Shown here in pieces: positions 1-12,299 of a stretch of 64,000 nucleotides of DNA. The stretch covers positions 14,102 through 78,101 of the forward strand of contig SJOL01003794.1 in the NCBI GenBank assembly GCA_004794785.1, in the 5' to 3' direction. The stretch's first letter is position 1; the number at the start of each line of letters is the position of its first letter. The notes beneath the pieces were generated by a model. The model worked only from the letters and a program-made list of their open reading frames with translations. It made no database searches and was not told where the DNA came from. Source of the stretch: Opisthorchis felineus. Taxonomy: Eukaryota; Platyhelminthes; Trematoda; Opisthorchiida; Opisthorchiidae. Made by a program: the position numbers and the translations under genes.

Positions 1-735
1 CCCTGCCGCTCATCCAAATGAAGTCCTACATGGGCACTTCACCACATGGACAATCCCGCCAGCATCAGCTTTACCAAAACGCTGGAGCAAAGCACACGGT
101 AAGAGGGTTGGTTGTGCACACCAGCGGGACGGTTCATTATGGGTACATAGTGTCTCTGGCATATGCTTTTGCATTTGCGTCACGTGGGTTACTGTAATAT
201 ATTTTAGAAAACAAAATGCATGTAAGATCCAAGCGGTTAACTATCTTACAAGACGAAGTAGGGATAGACGGATGAGGGCTTAGACGATGTATTCTGAACT
301 GATTCTATGAACAAATGGGTTAGTAAGCCTCATGGATTAAGCAGAACGTAACATGTATAATGGAGCAATCGGAAGGAGCAGAAAAAGGGACAGTGAGGCA
401 GCAGGGCTTCCTGGAAGCAATTGCAAGCAAGTGCAAAAGTATTTACAAACGCGTAGGTATGGGCGGTCAGACAGTATAAACCGACCGTGTACAGAGATAG
501 CGATGCAAAAGGTAGTCAGTACCTTGAGGAGGTAAAGGAATCTGTCTGAAGAACGGGAATCGGGTGAATTGGGCAGAACTTAAATATACCTGCAGTTTTT
601 AGCTGACAGCGGAATGAGGCAGCACGTGCCACGCGTCACGTCGGAATGGACGATTAGGCAAGCTTGAAACAAAATCTCAACAGACACTATTAAGTGAGAC
701 GCAACGTGAACGTAATAGAAAATCAGAGCTGCCTA
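1..735. other. Non-coding DNA, nothing recognised
   Basis: Only short open frames occur (for example 353-535, 60 codons), with no recognisable domain. I see no LINE or ribozyme motif here. It could be old, unrecognisable repeat DNA. Confidence 0.4.
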
Positions 736-800
736 GGAAGTCGAGCTGGCGTAGTGGACGATGCACTTTTCCACCATCGGAGACCTGGTTTGATCCCCGG
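736..800 (+). repeat. tRNA-like segment, possible SINE head
   Basis: A stretch with an A-box-like segment (TGGCGTAGTGG, about 741-751) is followed about 40 nt later by a B-box-like segment (GGTTTGATCCC, about 787-797). This is the spacing of an internal RNA polymerase III promoter. The T-arm can pair weakly (CCTGG with CCCGG around a 7-nt loop). No clean acceptor stem is visible, so this is not called as a functional tRNA. A tRNA-derived SINE remnant is the likeliest reading; chance is possible. Confidence 0.35.
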
Positions 801-2340
801 CCGGCCTGCTCTTTTGTCGGAGTAAACACCCGAAAATAGGTAGACTTGGCCCGAATTCCAATCGAAGACGCTCAGCGGCAAAATGTCGGCACTCGTAACT
901 AGAGGATATGCAGAACTTAAGAGGAGACGAAAACCCGGGAAAAATGCTGCGAGGCGGCAAAACAATCGCGAGTCCTACTTCTCATGAGTAGTAGGAACAA
1001 ATAAGGAAAATGACCACTGATTACCGTTGATACACAGGGGGGTCAACAGTTAACGGTATATATTGCAGGGATCATGTCTCATAGTTGATAACATGCATCC
1101 ACTATCACCTACCTCAAGTAGCTGCAGAAACCCATTCTACGGCGACGCAATGGGGCGGCCTTTCTATTCACTTCAGAATGAACATAAAAGAGAGAAAGGA
1201 TCCGGAGTTCTCCTGGAAACCAACATGAGCTCTTGTGCAGCTTATCTTTGTTCATCACCACTTTTTGACGTTAGGTAAGCAGCCCTTCACTGAACACACT
1301 TAGAGCTGTTCACCATTTACTCTAACCATAATAAAACGGAATACACCTGACCATGAACGCAAGCCGCAGCTCAGATGGCTATGTTTTTTCTAGGACATGT
1401 TGAACTTTTGGGTTCCACTAAATTTCAAACATTTTTGTTGCAAAATTTTGTTGATTGTTGGCTGTTTATGTGGGAATCAGGTGCTGCTCATCACTCAATA
1501 AACCCATTGTACTACCGCAGCAATCATTTGCCACACCATGACGGTCCCCCACATGGGTTACGGCTCAGTTTCCAGCTGCATTGAATAACGCCATGATCCC
1601 TCTACCTTGACGAGATTCTGTGCAAACCAGCACAATCAGTCCTGGGCCTGATTTTCAGCCAAAGATAGATGATTGGTAATGTCACATATCCCAATCGGCT
1701 TTGGAAAAGCGGAGTTGGGAGCTGGTGTGCAATTGACAGTCCCTTGGTCCCCGGCCTCTACTAAGTCTTGTACTTCGTCGTCGTGACTGCACTGACCTGC
1801 GCATCGTATGAATTCCTTGAACTGGGATACACTGCCAGATCCTGGCCTCTTGGATCAAGGAGGGAAAGCTGTCATCACTACCTCCAAGACGTGCTTAACT
1901 CGGTAAAAATCAGAAATTCGTCAAAAGGATACAACACTTGGGCCATGTATGCCGAAGTCGTCGCCAGAGGCCTCCGTTGTGGACCTGCATCCCTTGGAGC
2001 AAATCCGAAGCAGATTATGCTAGCCAGGCGTTGTAAGTGATTATTGACTATTATTACTATTATCGAAGCAGTGAGCGCTATTTGCTAGCCAGAGCTTGCA
2101 GTCACTCCAGATTTCTCGCCCCATCTATTCGGTCCCAGATAAAGACCAAACCCTTATCGCTCCGTGCCGCCATCCCCAGAAAGGATCTTACTTTGTCACC
2201 GAGCGCGTTAGCAGGACAACTGACGATTACCTGTGCGAACGCACTTTAACCCCCGTTTGCACAATCGACACCATGAGGTCCTCGCCTATCGCTTACACGA
2301 CACCACAACGTCTAGTATCACCCCCGTCCATGATAATCGA
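801..2340. other. Non-coding DNA, nothing recognised
   Basis: Short frames only. A small ATT/TAT-rich run sits at about 2041-2061. The region lies 5' of a CR1-like LINE remnant and could be its decayed 5' part, but I could not recognise an endonuclease domain. Confidence 0.35.
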
Positions 2341-2344
2341 TCAT

Positions 2345-4490
2345 GTTTTTTCACATTTTGACCCTGGTTACCCGCTGGGACTGGCAAAAATCCTCAAAGA
2401 ATGCGTCTTACCCTACCTCATTTTGCTCGCGCTGTGGTTTCAGCTCATACGAGCTCATGCAAGCGGTCGCATAAAAAAGTGGAGGGTGGGACGATCCTAA
2501 TGGTTACTCACCTATCAGACTCGTTCACACCCCTCAAAATATTTTGGAAGTTTTCAAAAGGCATTCATATTTCTTTCAAACATAACATGCTGTATTTTCA
2601 ATCTCAGTGTGGTTTCAGCCCCGGCCGGTTCATGTCCGATTAAACGCATCTTGATTTTTGCCGAACCCCTTCTACCCGAATGCGGAGCTTATCGCTTTCT
2701 CGAGTTCTTTCCCGGGGCTTTTGTGCTATTCCATATTAAATTCAAGGGCATCTGTTATTAGTTCTATATTTATCTAGCCGAGGTTTTTTGACTGACTGCT
2801 TTTCGGGGATAGCTGTGGGTAAACTGTCTTCTCAGAATTCCAAAGTAGGAGCGACGCCCTCTCAATTATGTTCAGCAACATTTTCCACCAAACATCTCCT
2901 CAAATCCACAGGCCCTTTTATCTGCTGACGAACTTTAATGTGATTTGATGATCAGTTAGCTCCAAAATGGAAACAAACTTCTATTTACAGTGGTCACACG
3001 CATTCGTTTCACTTTCGACCCCAGAAAACCCATATAGCTTTGGCAATTTGATTTGGGCACAAGGTTCTACCATCTCAACCGAGAAAAGCAGAGGGATGAG
3101 GTCTGAGTTGGCTCAGGACTTCTTCACTTCCTGGGGTGTTTTCATTTCTCTACCTGATCACACGTAGTGGATTATCTGCTGCATGCCCCATGATCCAATT
3201 TTGAGCACAATTTTATCGCCACTTATACATCATTTGTCCACCCATCTGGAGCATCCCAGAAGTCTCTGGCTCCCTCAGTGAGGCTTGATGGAAACCCACC
3301 TTGAAAATTTCAGTAAAAGAACCCCCTCACTCTACGTCGAGGCCTGGCCTTATTCCCTCCTTCCGAACAAGAATACCCTCAAGAATGTCTTACATAGGCC
3401 CTCATGCATCCAAACACAACCCAGACTTCAGCATCTCATTGTTGCCGTGATCTCTCTCCCGGCGGTTCACGTTCCGCTGTTTGTGGAACTTGCACTACTT
3501 GCACTGTGCAACGAACTCTCAAAATCCAATCAGCATTATGAATCGCCCGTTTGACAAGTCTTTCCTGCTCTTGTCTGCCTTCCAACTAGGAACTGGCCTT
3601 GGGCAATAGCTACTCATCCTTTTACAAAAAGCTAACACATTTTCTTCAAACACTTCCCTTTTCATGAGAAGGTGCAGCTGCTCACGCCTAAATACATTGC
3701 CTTCTGTTTATAGTACGTGTACAGGCCGAGTCTTCTTGCCAGGTACCTCAGATGGTGATGCGCATTACTTCATTTCGGTCCATCTAAATGAAGCTGGGAG
3801 ATGCCAGTGCACTAGCCTTCGACTTCATGCCGAAGCCCCTTCAAACCCCATTACCCCCTCTGCACAAGGTGACCGTGCGTGTGCAAGGTACCGAGCTGTT
3901 CAGCTCCACCCAAGTGTGGCTTGTTGCGTCTCATCTCCCGACTGTCAGTCTAATACCGGAAAAATGTATAGTGTGCAACTCAACAACTTCCGGGGTATTC
4001 TTGTTATATCACACCCCACTAGCCTCCGCGTACCTTGTGATACTAAGTATCTTAAACATTCATTCGATCACTCTAAGGCTGCAAATAGTGACGAAAGCCC
4101 CCGTTCCGCCCCAACGAACCTTCGTCCGTCTGTCTGTTTGCACGCCAACTGTTCAGCCTAACGTACCTTGCTATCGTCACATGTGCTGATGCTCATGTCT
4201 ATCCTTCCCTCTGGGTCAGCTTGGAAAGCTGGATTCAGGAAAACTCCCCCACCGTCAGAGTTTGAAAACCTCCGGCTTTTTACTCGCATGTGTATCTTTT
4301 GTATCTATTATACCTACTAAGTTCCCACAGGATGGCTACAGGCCGACTCCGCCGCAGTTTCTCCGTGGATTAGGCCCTCTTTTTGGAACAGGCTTCCAGA
4401 GAGCAGTTTCAACACTAAGAAATTTCAGACCTTCAACTGAAGCCTTGGCTGCTGGAACGAGTCTACTCGCCCGATATAATCAGCCTCATT
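2345..4490 (+). pseudogene. Degenerate CR1-like LINE, reverse transcriptase remnant
   Basis: Reverse transcriptase (RT) relic of a CR1/jockey-type non-LTR retrotransposon, broken over several frames. Recognisable pieces in order are: the LKECVLPYLILL segment before RT block 1 (about 2393-2430); a shifted frame with KKGGGWDDPN-YSPIRL (about 2475-2530), matching the family's FKKG-DPxNYRPISL block; QCGFSPGR (about 2605-2630), matching QHGFxPGRS; the post-catalytic segment with LVASHLP, EKCIV and RRTF-like text (about 3910-4130); and the C-terminal FWNRLPESSFN segment (about 4380-4425), matching LWNSLPxxVV. I did not find an intact YxDD motif. Stops and frameshifts make it non-functional. Clade assignment rests on these motifs only. 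Confidence 0.6.
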
Positions 4491-5334
4491 CCTAGCATCT
4501 GGAGCCATTTAACCAACCCTTTTCCATCATTTCCAAGTTGCCAAAACCACCACCCAACGTGCTTTTCCTGTACATACACATTATAGTTGGAATCATCGTG
4601 ATACACCATGAACTATCTCATACTCAAATATGTATACGTCCAGCTAAGACAACTTGCAGCTTCCTGTATTCCTCTAGACCTAGATTGAGTGTTCGCTGTC
4701 TAGCATCCACTGGCCCAGAAATTCCTAGATTCCTAGCTCTTTAGAAACCGTTTATTCTCACCACAACATCGCCTTGATCAACAAATCCTGGTTGTCGTTC
4801 CTGCACTGGTTAACCACTGTTCTCCCTTCTTTTTGGCCGAAGTAAGCGTGCAAAGTTCATACACCCAGTCATCCCACTCTATCGGGGGCTGTTTTGCATT
4901 AGTTCAAATTCCTAATTCTACCTATGTTTGGCTATATGTTGTTTGCTGCTTAACATATCAGTGTGCATTGCTTTTATATTAACCCTTACTAGATAATAAT
5001 AATCCCACCTGGATCTTTGTCGGAAGGACTCCAGTCATGGCAACCCAAAAAGGTTTACTCGTCTTTCAATGGCCTGTGAAATGCTGACACCCTCGTACTC
5101 ACCAGCGCGAATGTCAAGGAACAGGTTTCCGCTCTGCACTCAGCCACTCACCTTGGAGAATGTCTACAGTATCGAGTACCCTCCGAATCTATAGGTCTAC
5201 TGCTTGTACTCTGTGCACACCAAAAGCAACCAGCCCTTGGTGAAGTGTTTTAGTACACCAACATTACGCGCTTCGGTGGCGGCACACTTAAATTATGTTT
5301 TAACACGACTACAGTAGTGAGCTAGTACGAAGTA
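4491..5334. other. Intergenic, upstream of SAR1
   Basis: This holds the presumed 3' part of the CR1-like relic (with an ATAATAATAAT run near 4992-5004) and the 5' flank of SAR1. No TATA box or other promoter element can be assigned with confidence. Confidence 0.35.
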
Positions 5335-5970
5335 ATGAGTTTCCTGTGGGACTGGATCAGTGGTTCTGTGTCGAAAGTCCTCAGTTACTTAGGGCTTTGG
5401 CAGAAAAACGGAAAGTTGGTCTTCCTTGGTCTTGACAATGCTGGCAAGACTACACTACTTCACAGACTAAAAGATGATCGAATGGCACAACACGTACCGA
5501 CGTTACATCCAACATCTGAGGAACTATCGATCGGGGGAATGAAGTTTACTACATTTGATCTCGGTGGTCACGAGCAGGTGCGGCGAGTATGGAAGAACTA
5601 CATTCCTGCAGTTGACGGCGTTGTTTTCATGGTGGACGCATGTGATCGTGACAGGTAAGACAGTATACTGTGACACGAGCCATATTTCAGGTTCCTTGAA
5701 TCAAAGAGAGAGTTAGACAATCTTCTTCAGGATGAGCAAATTGCACACGCACCAATACTCATCTTGGGGAATAAAATTGATAAGGCCGGGGCCGCCAGTG
5801 AGGACGAATTGCGCTACTACCTCGGACTACAGGGTGTGACCACTGGAAAGGGTGTGATTCCGAGGAACCAGGTTGTATCTGGAAGACCAATCGAGTTGTT
5901 CATGTGCAGCATATTGAAGCGCCAGGGTTATGGAGAAGCCTTCAATTGGCTGGCACAATACTTAGACTGA
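5335..5970 (+). CDS. SAR1: Small GTPase SAR1 (COPII coat assembly), two exons
   Basis: SAR1 is the ARF-family GTPase that recruits the Sec23/24 COPII coat to ER exit sites. Exon 1 is 5335-5654 and exon 2 is 5691-5970. Joined, they give 199 residues, against about 198 for animal SAR1. Visible features are: the N-terminal amphipathic/STAR segment [11 protein letters not shown]-loop GLDNAGKT (residues 32-39); switch I with T56 in [17 protein letters not shown] (75-80) with the catalytic-position H79; guanine-specificity motif NKID (134-137); and a C-terminal [14 protein letters not shown]. There is no N-myristoylation glycine after Met1, which separates SAR1 from ARF. The ATG gives the full family N-terminus. 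The single short intron keeps the frame across Arg107. Both neighbours are retroelement debris. No AATAAA signal is seen within about 500 bp downstream. All key residues are present, so it looks functional. Confidence 0.95.
5655..5690 (+). other. 36-nt intron of SAR1
   Basis: It begins GTAAGA and ends TTTCAG, so both splice-site consensuses are met. Without removal the frame stops at 5656-5658. With removal an AGG codon forms across the junction and the GTPase continues as FLESKREL. Introns this small are unusual in most animals but common near the 5' end of flatworm genes. Confidence 0.93.
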
Positions 5971-7579
5971 TGTCCTTTGTACCTTCCCGTATGTATGTAA
6001 CCCGAACAGTTGCCACACGATTTTTTGTCCGGACCCTCATAAGATGGCGTGCGTGGGACTTATTTGATTGGACACGTTCTTATTTGTATTTACGGCAGGT
6101 AGCCGTGTTCATCTCTCATTGTGATAAATGACTACCCGTCATTTGACTTGTATAACTCGACTAGCCACCAACTGGGCGAAACGGTGAAAACGGGTAATTT
6201 GACAAATGCCAGCGTGTGTATCCGAGTTGTGTAACCATCGGTACTTTTGCCTTTTTTTCTAACTTGGTGTTACTAAACGGGAAATGCCCGTTTGCTGTCA
6301 GAAAGTGGGGTTTCCGCAGTGCGTAGGTTTCATCAGTGGGAAGGGAGTCACCGCACTATGTTCCTTATTTTACCCAGAAAGCGTTGGATGCTGGGTCCTA
6401 TCGATAAACGCAACCTGTAGTTTTTGGTGGTAGAGATTTGATCGTGTTTTTTTCGAAACTTGCCGATTAGGGAACAGTGCCAGCTTCGTATGGAAGTAGT
6501 GGAAACCATGGCACAATAGTAGAGAATCGTCTGCTACAGTCTAAGTTACACCAGCGTCCACAGGGGTCACGGGTTTCCCGGAAAACGAGAATGACGAGAG
6601 GAATGAGGTTTGTTGGAACTTTAAACTCATGCCTGAGTACCCTATTCCTATATTCCGGTCCACGTTATAGATGCAATGTAACAACTTTCGGTTTGTGGTT
6701 CTCTCCGGAGATTGTGTTCAGGCCTCGTGGCTCGTTTTGTTTGCTTTTGTTTACGTAGGGCTCAGTAAGTGAGTTGGAATCAGTCTCTCCCGGACCTTAG
6801 GGCTCGCTGGAAGTCACATTTTTTCACGGATTTACGGAGAGCGTTTTGCGTGGACAATCTCAATACGGTTTGGGGTCAGGCACGTATTTGCATGGCCTGT
6901 AGGATTGGGACCTGAATTGGCCTATTCTGTCGATTGAACCGTTGCTGGTCATCTACTGGCGGTGTAGGGGTGGAGGTCGACACTCAGGGTTCTCTCGTTT
7001 GTTGTGATCTTGAGTTTTCCAAGTGTTATTTCACTGGCTCGAATGTGCGTATAGCCAAACAGTTGCAAGCTCACCGTTTTGGTTGTCAGACTTTTAGGAC
7101 CGCAGACAGTAATGAGCAAACGTTTTGAACCTGGATCATGACCAAGGCTCCCTAAGTTCCTGTGTCTTGCTTCAGTCGAATTCATTGGGATCTAACGAAT
7201 GAAAGCCAGCTCAAAGAGGAAGCGAAGTGCATTGCTGGAGACTTTTGCTTCAAGCACTAGCCCGTACGTCAGTAACGTAAACTGCAGAACCCACAGTCAT
7301 TTGGGAGCTGTAACAGTGTTTCTGTCCATGCACGCTCTGGTTGTAGGCCACCCATCCAGAAAACCTAGCACACCCAAAGAACCCTACATCTGCCGCCGAC
7401 CCGCGTCTGGCCTGACCATACTTAATATAGCTCCGTAGTAAGGCGCGAAATTACTAGCCACGTGTGGTTTAATCTTCCCTGTCTGCTCTCGAGCCACCGA
7501 GCAGTATCCCTGCCCTTTTGCCTCCAAGCTGCTCGGCAGCAATCCACCAAAAGAGTTCCAGCTGAACTTTTAAATGCTT
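5971..7579. other. SAR1 3' flank and unrecognised DNA
   Basis: This includes the SAR1 3' UTR of unknown length. Frames up to 93 codons (6477-6758) show no known domain. No repeat family seen elsewhere in the window was recognised. Confidence 0.35.
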
Positions 7580-8220
7580 CAACGTTGCAGAAGAGGACCG
7601 TTGTAGTAGAAGCCCACCGATGTCTTCGGAGCATTGCCCGAGTCTGGTGGGAACACCGGATAAGCAATGCTCATGTACGTCGAATGGTATTGGGAAAAAT
7701 AATTCACCCTCGATAGATGAACTTATCACACTGCATAGGTTGCGCTGACTTGGCCACGTGCTGCGTATGTCAGTCGACCGAATTCCTCGAAGGGTTCTTT
7801 TCGCACACCCACGTGAAGGGTGGAAACGAGCCAGAGGCGGTTAAACAATGACTTGGCAGCGAAGTATAAAAGCCATTACCAGCAAACTCAGCTGCGCTAG
7901 TCACTGCTGTCTCCCTGGATGGGGACCCCGAGACGGGCCACATCAATGGTTAGAGACATTGTCAGACATGACCCAGTCGCGCCCTCAATGACGCTCGTGC
8001 ATCCAAGCTATTGCCTTTAATGCATAGCTCCCTTCCTAATCCCCCCACTTGACAGTCCACTGACAGTGCTGTATTTACGCAACAATTTATCGGCTCCCGC
8101 CTCCAATGCGCAGCTACCTACCCCACCTCCTTAAATCATCAGTGAACGAAACTGTGGCAGCTACAACCACTGTACGACAAGTACGCGGTTCTTATAGCTG
8201 ACAATGATGATGATGACATT
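7580..8220 (+). pseudogene. RTE-like LINE, C-terminal and 3' end fragment
   Basis: The frame around 7612-7700 reads HRCLRSIARVWWEHRISNAH, the post-RT C-terminal signature of the RTE-like family. It is followed in other frames by a GHVLRM-type segment (about 7750-7775) and GWGPRD (about 7918-7936), all typical of this LINE's C-terminus. The copy ends near 8203-8217 in a (TGA/GATGAT)n run, which matches the trinucleotide-like tails of other copies at about 12.3 and 19.6 kb. Only the 3' end is present, as expected after incomplete target-primed reverse transcription. Stops interrupt it. Confidence 0.7.
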
Positions 8221-8546
8221 GCAGAGTCGAAGCCAGGCAAAACTGTCTCGACACTTTCGTGTAGCTCCCTGCCAAGGAGATCCCATTCACTATCGGAATT
8301 CTGCTGCCTTGCAGATGGAAAGTTGTACAAAGGTCAGAGGGACACCTTCAAATAGAAGTCGGCTGGTCTTGAGGACGCAGCCCATAGAAAATTCCAAGGA
8401 ATCAATTTATCAGCTATAAACCATGTACCGATGGCACATTGGTTCCAGCTGCTACAGTTTCAATTACCGGGAAGTGGGAGAGTGTGGTTCATACAGCCAA
8501 GCATTGGAGGTGATGGCGTTTTTTGGTTAGTTCGGGAACTGGGTAG
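8221..8546. other. Spacer between two LINE 3' ends
   Basis: This lies between the + strand LINE ending near 8217 and the - strand LINE whose coding part ends at 8547. Part is probably the 3' UTR of the minus-strand copy. No gene is seen. Confidence 0.4.
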
Positions 8547-11105
8547 CTACGCACTGAAGGCGATAGCTTTGATGCACGGGCGCCACTGACTGAGCGATTT
8601 GGCCTTTTCTACTAGTGTCACTAACCATTGGTGGGTTGAGTCCCGGGGTCCCAATCCAGAGGGGCGGCCATTATCGGCCCGATTCAGTTTGCTAGGTAGT
8701 GCTTTCACACTTCGTTTCCAGGTCATACGCTGTCCACCTCTTAGTCGCTGAACCAAGGAGAGCAATATCGTCCGCATACTCAATGTCTGTGGGGAACGTC
8801 CCGAGAGCATTTCGACCCCCGAGGTTTCAGAGGCAGGCAGAGAAGTTCCAATCAGTACATCAACAAAGAAGTTGAAGAGGAACGGTGAGAGAGGGCACTC
8901 TTGTCTTACACACTGAACGTGGTGAACTCACACGAAAGCTTGCCGTGTACTCATACCCGTCCACAGAAGTTTGCATACAGAGCCCTCATTAGGGACTTGG
9001 ATTTGGAAGTGACACTTGTGATCGCCAGACTCTACCAAAGTTTCTCAAGATCGACAGAGTCAAAAGCGGCTTTCAGATCAACAAAAACAACCAATGTCGG
9101 ACGCCTGAATGAGTGGCGCTGTTCAAGAATTTGTCTCAAGGTGAATGTATGATCGAGGCGTCCTGGGCCGGGGCGAAATCCAGCTTGATTCTCACAAATC
9201 TGTCTCTCCCGATAATCCATCAACCTGCGCGGAATAATGCCAGAGAGCACCTTGGATGCGACGAATACTACGCTGATACCACGATGGTTTCCACATGACG
9301 TTCTTGCTCTTTTTTTGAAAACTGGGATGACGGTGGAGGAGCTCCATTCGGCTGATATTCTGTTTTCGTTCCAAATATTCTGCAGTATGGTTGTCAGACT
9401 GTTCACCAGGACTTCGCCACCTTCTGAAGAGCGCAGGGTGCAGACCATTCGGGCCAGGTGCCCTGTCGCGCTTTAGGATTGAAATCTCGCTGGATTTCGG
9501 TTGCTAATGGTGGTCTGGTCAATATTCCATTCGGGCCCGCTTGGTTCTTCCAGCGGTTGTGTTGAAGGAGACCAAGTGAACTGTTCTTTGAAGTGCTCAG
9601 CCCGTCGCTCAAGACGGCGATTGAGGGAGTGAATCGCTGTTCCGTCCTTTTCGCATATTGTCTCACTGACACCTGCCTTCTTTTGACCGGTTGATCGAAT
9701 CAGTTGAAACAGGGCGCGGCTGTTGCCTGCAGCGAAAGCCTTCTCCATCTCCTGGGCCTTTGAAATCCACCAGCGTTCTCTGTCATTCTTCAAGCTCCTG
9801 ATTATCCGGTGTTTGAGGGATCTGCGTGCGCCATCACAGTCGCTAGTTGCTGGTATGGTCTTTCTGACGGCAATATGATCTGCTGATCTGATATCCAGTG
9901 TTCATTTAGTCGAGTCAGATGGGCTGGACAAACGGCTCTGAATCATCATCNCACCTGGTCCGATTGAGTCCACGGCTGTCTTGTGGTAGGGGCCTCCAAA
10001 TAACTCGATGTGAGCGTTTGTGTTGGAAATGCGTACTGCTAGGAAAAGGCGATGATCTGCTCACAACTGAAGAAGCCGCTTCCCATTTTCCGTACGGTCG
10101 GCATTGACTCAAAGTCTACCACCTAACTGTGCTTCTTTCGGACTTAGTCGTCCAACTTGGGCATTCATATCACCCGCCAGGATTACTATATCCCTCCTTT
10201 TTGCCGACCGAATCAGTCTTGACAGATCTTGATAAAACTCGTCCTTCTCAGTCTCATAACTGCAGTCTGTTGGGGCGTATGACGATACGACAAATGAACA
10301 CCACCTACCGCATCGACATGCATTGATCTTAATTGAACCAGACAGCTTCACAGCGCAGGGACATTTTACTGGGATCCAGTCCAGTAAGACGCTTTCAGCC
10401 TTGGGGCTGAGTGCAACTCCCACATCGCAGATACCATAAGCCATTGCGTCAGAATCACCGGATCCCTGAAGCATCTGAACTCATAATTGAGGTGCACGAC
10501 CGAAGTGGGGGTTTTGTATGCGTGTTTTGGAGACATATCATTCATCGACAGATGGGGAAAGCAAGGTTTCAGCAAGAGATGCCTGTTGCCCAGTTTGACG
10601 TAGAGTACGGACATTTAAGGTTGCAACGTGGATCAGATGTTTTGAGGTTAGTACGTGATTATTTTGGTTGATTTTTCTGGGCGACGGTTTAGACACGGAA
10701 CATTAGCTAGAGAACTGGCAGATAGGTTGATCACACTGCATGTTCGATGGCTGGGGAGCGGGTGTTGGGGGAAGGCCGGTGAGCGAAGAGCTACACGGGT
10801 GAGTGATACTTCCCGGTTGCCCCAACCGTTGAAAGAGGTTTGGTTGAGGTACTCCACCTTGATACTTTAACTCAAAAGTCTGACCCACAATGCAGTAAGA
10901 GGTTGTAGGGTTTTGTTCGGGGACCCTGCCCCTAACCTCTTGTGAACCGCGAGGCAGCGGCTGTTAGGGTTTTCTTGGGGACCCTTCCCGGAGCCATTGC
11001 CTCAATAGTCTGACCCACTTGGCTGCAGGGAGCCGGCCTGGCCTGAAGATGCAGGGAGTAAGGCATTATTGTCTCACTCCTAGTGCTGCTGCGCACAGCA
11101 GATGC
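8547..11105 (-). pseudogene. RTE-like LINE copy A, internally deleted
   Basis: It is read on the - strand. Apurinic-type endonuclease pieces include CDVGVALSPKAESVLLDW (about 10380-10435), SSYAPTDCSYE (about 10250-10290) and GDMNAQVGRL (about 10145-10175). RT pieces include KKRARTSCGNHRGIS (about 9270-9320), NQAGFRPGPGR (about 9155-9195), FVDLKAAFDSVD (about 9045-9085), RQECPLSPFLFNFF (about 8865-8910) and YADDIALL (about 8755-8785). After YADD the sequence jumps directly to RGGQRMTW and GLGPRD, so roughly 200 residues of RT thumb are missing. The linker after the endonuclease is also shortened, and there is an N at 9951. A family-specific 5' UTR block lies at about 10860-11105, matching the + strand copy at 18.6-18.75 kb. 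It is not functional. Confidence 0.8.
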
Positions 11106-12299
11106 CTTTTGAGTAGCATTGGACTCTTTGGTTTTAAAAGTATTTCGACTTTATTGAATGATGCGCCGGCGGTGACGGTCAACCGTTGAGTGATCGGAGT
11201 GTTCGGTTTTTAGGGCCGACCTTTTCTAACTCGTCCTTCCTCGGAGGAAGGCAGCATCACTGCTTCCATGAATATGAAGATGCTGGTCGCCTGGGAGAAA
11301 CACCTTACTGCTTTCACGGTCTTATCGTAGAGGGCAGTACGACTTTACCTCCAGACGATTACTTACAGTTCGGGGACTTGCTGTTCGTCGGGCTGCTCCC
11401 CGTTTGCCTTCTTGGCATGGTTGTACCTTTAGGAACTGAATTCCGGCTAGTATAGCCCGCAGGATCATTGCAGCCCAGAAGCCCGACCACCACGACAAGG
11501 CGACAGCTTTAGGTCAGAAAATTCCTAGGAAGCTTCATGGCTGTTCTCTCTTTCACTCATTCTCCGGCTTCCCTGAAAAGCTACATCCTGTACTGACATA
11601 ACTGGGATAACCACTGGATGAGCTAAGAAACTAAGCTCTGAGTAACTACAGTGCACAAGCTAGTGCAACCTTTCTTCTGGTCTCGTCAGATTTAGCTTAA
11701 AATTGATGACTTTTGAGAGACCACTTCGCAACTCATGACAAGCTCCCAGTGGTGCAGATTCTAACAAGGACCAAAACTTGACAACCGTGCGCCGGGCTTT
11801 CTTGCCTTCTTAATCGAAGTGACTGTCCGAACAATAGCGTGAAGAAAACTTGCTACATCCATTAACCTGATTGCCGTTTGTACTGCACGGTCCCATCCCC
11901 TGTAAAGACCACCGCTCTGCTGAGGTCATTTGTGGATAGTTCCTTGTGAATTGTGATAGTTAGGTCCCTCCTAGAATAGTCCACGTATTGAAAGGGCTCA
12001 CCGGTAATTTAGAGATCGCGATTGGAGTCTCATCCTAGGCCGGTTTTCTTTTGCATTGTTTTTTAAGTCCCTGTTCAAGGAGACTTACTTCTGAGATACG
12101 TTACGTGGGCCAGATGAATTTCGATTCCTTTCCAAGGTGGCCTTTCCAGGACTAGGTAGCTTAAATCGCAAGACCATGACTTCAGCCTGTGGAGTTCGCT
12201 ATAATACAACGCCCAAAATGCAGTATTGCCTGGCGACTCCACATCATGCAAATCAACGTCATTCCTTTTCAGGTTGCTTGATACGGACTTGACGCGGCT
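11106..12299. other. Unrecognised DNA between LINE copies
   Basis: The longest frame, 11186-11455 (+, 89 codons), has no recognisable domain. No ribozyme or tRNA-like motif is seen. Confidence 0.35.

Noticed and set aside
2041..2061. ATT/TAT-rich run as a microsatellite
   Set aside because: Only a few imperfect units; too short to call.
5335..5970. ARF or ARL instead of SAR1
   Set aside because: No Gly2 for myristoylation, and the SAR1-specific N-terminus, HPTSEEL and [14 protein letters not shown] are present.
9951..9951. Ambiguous base N
   Set aside because: A single assembly ambiguity inside LINE copy A, not a biological feature.
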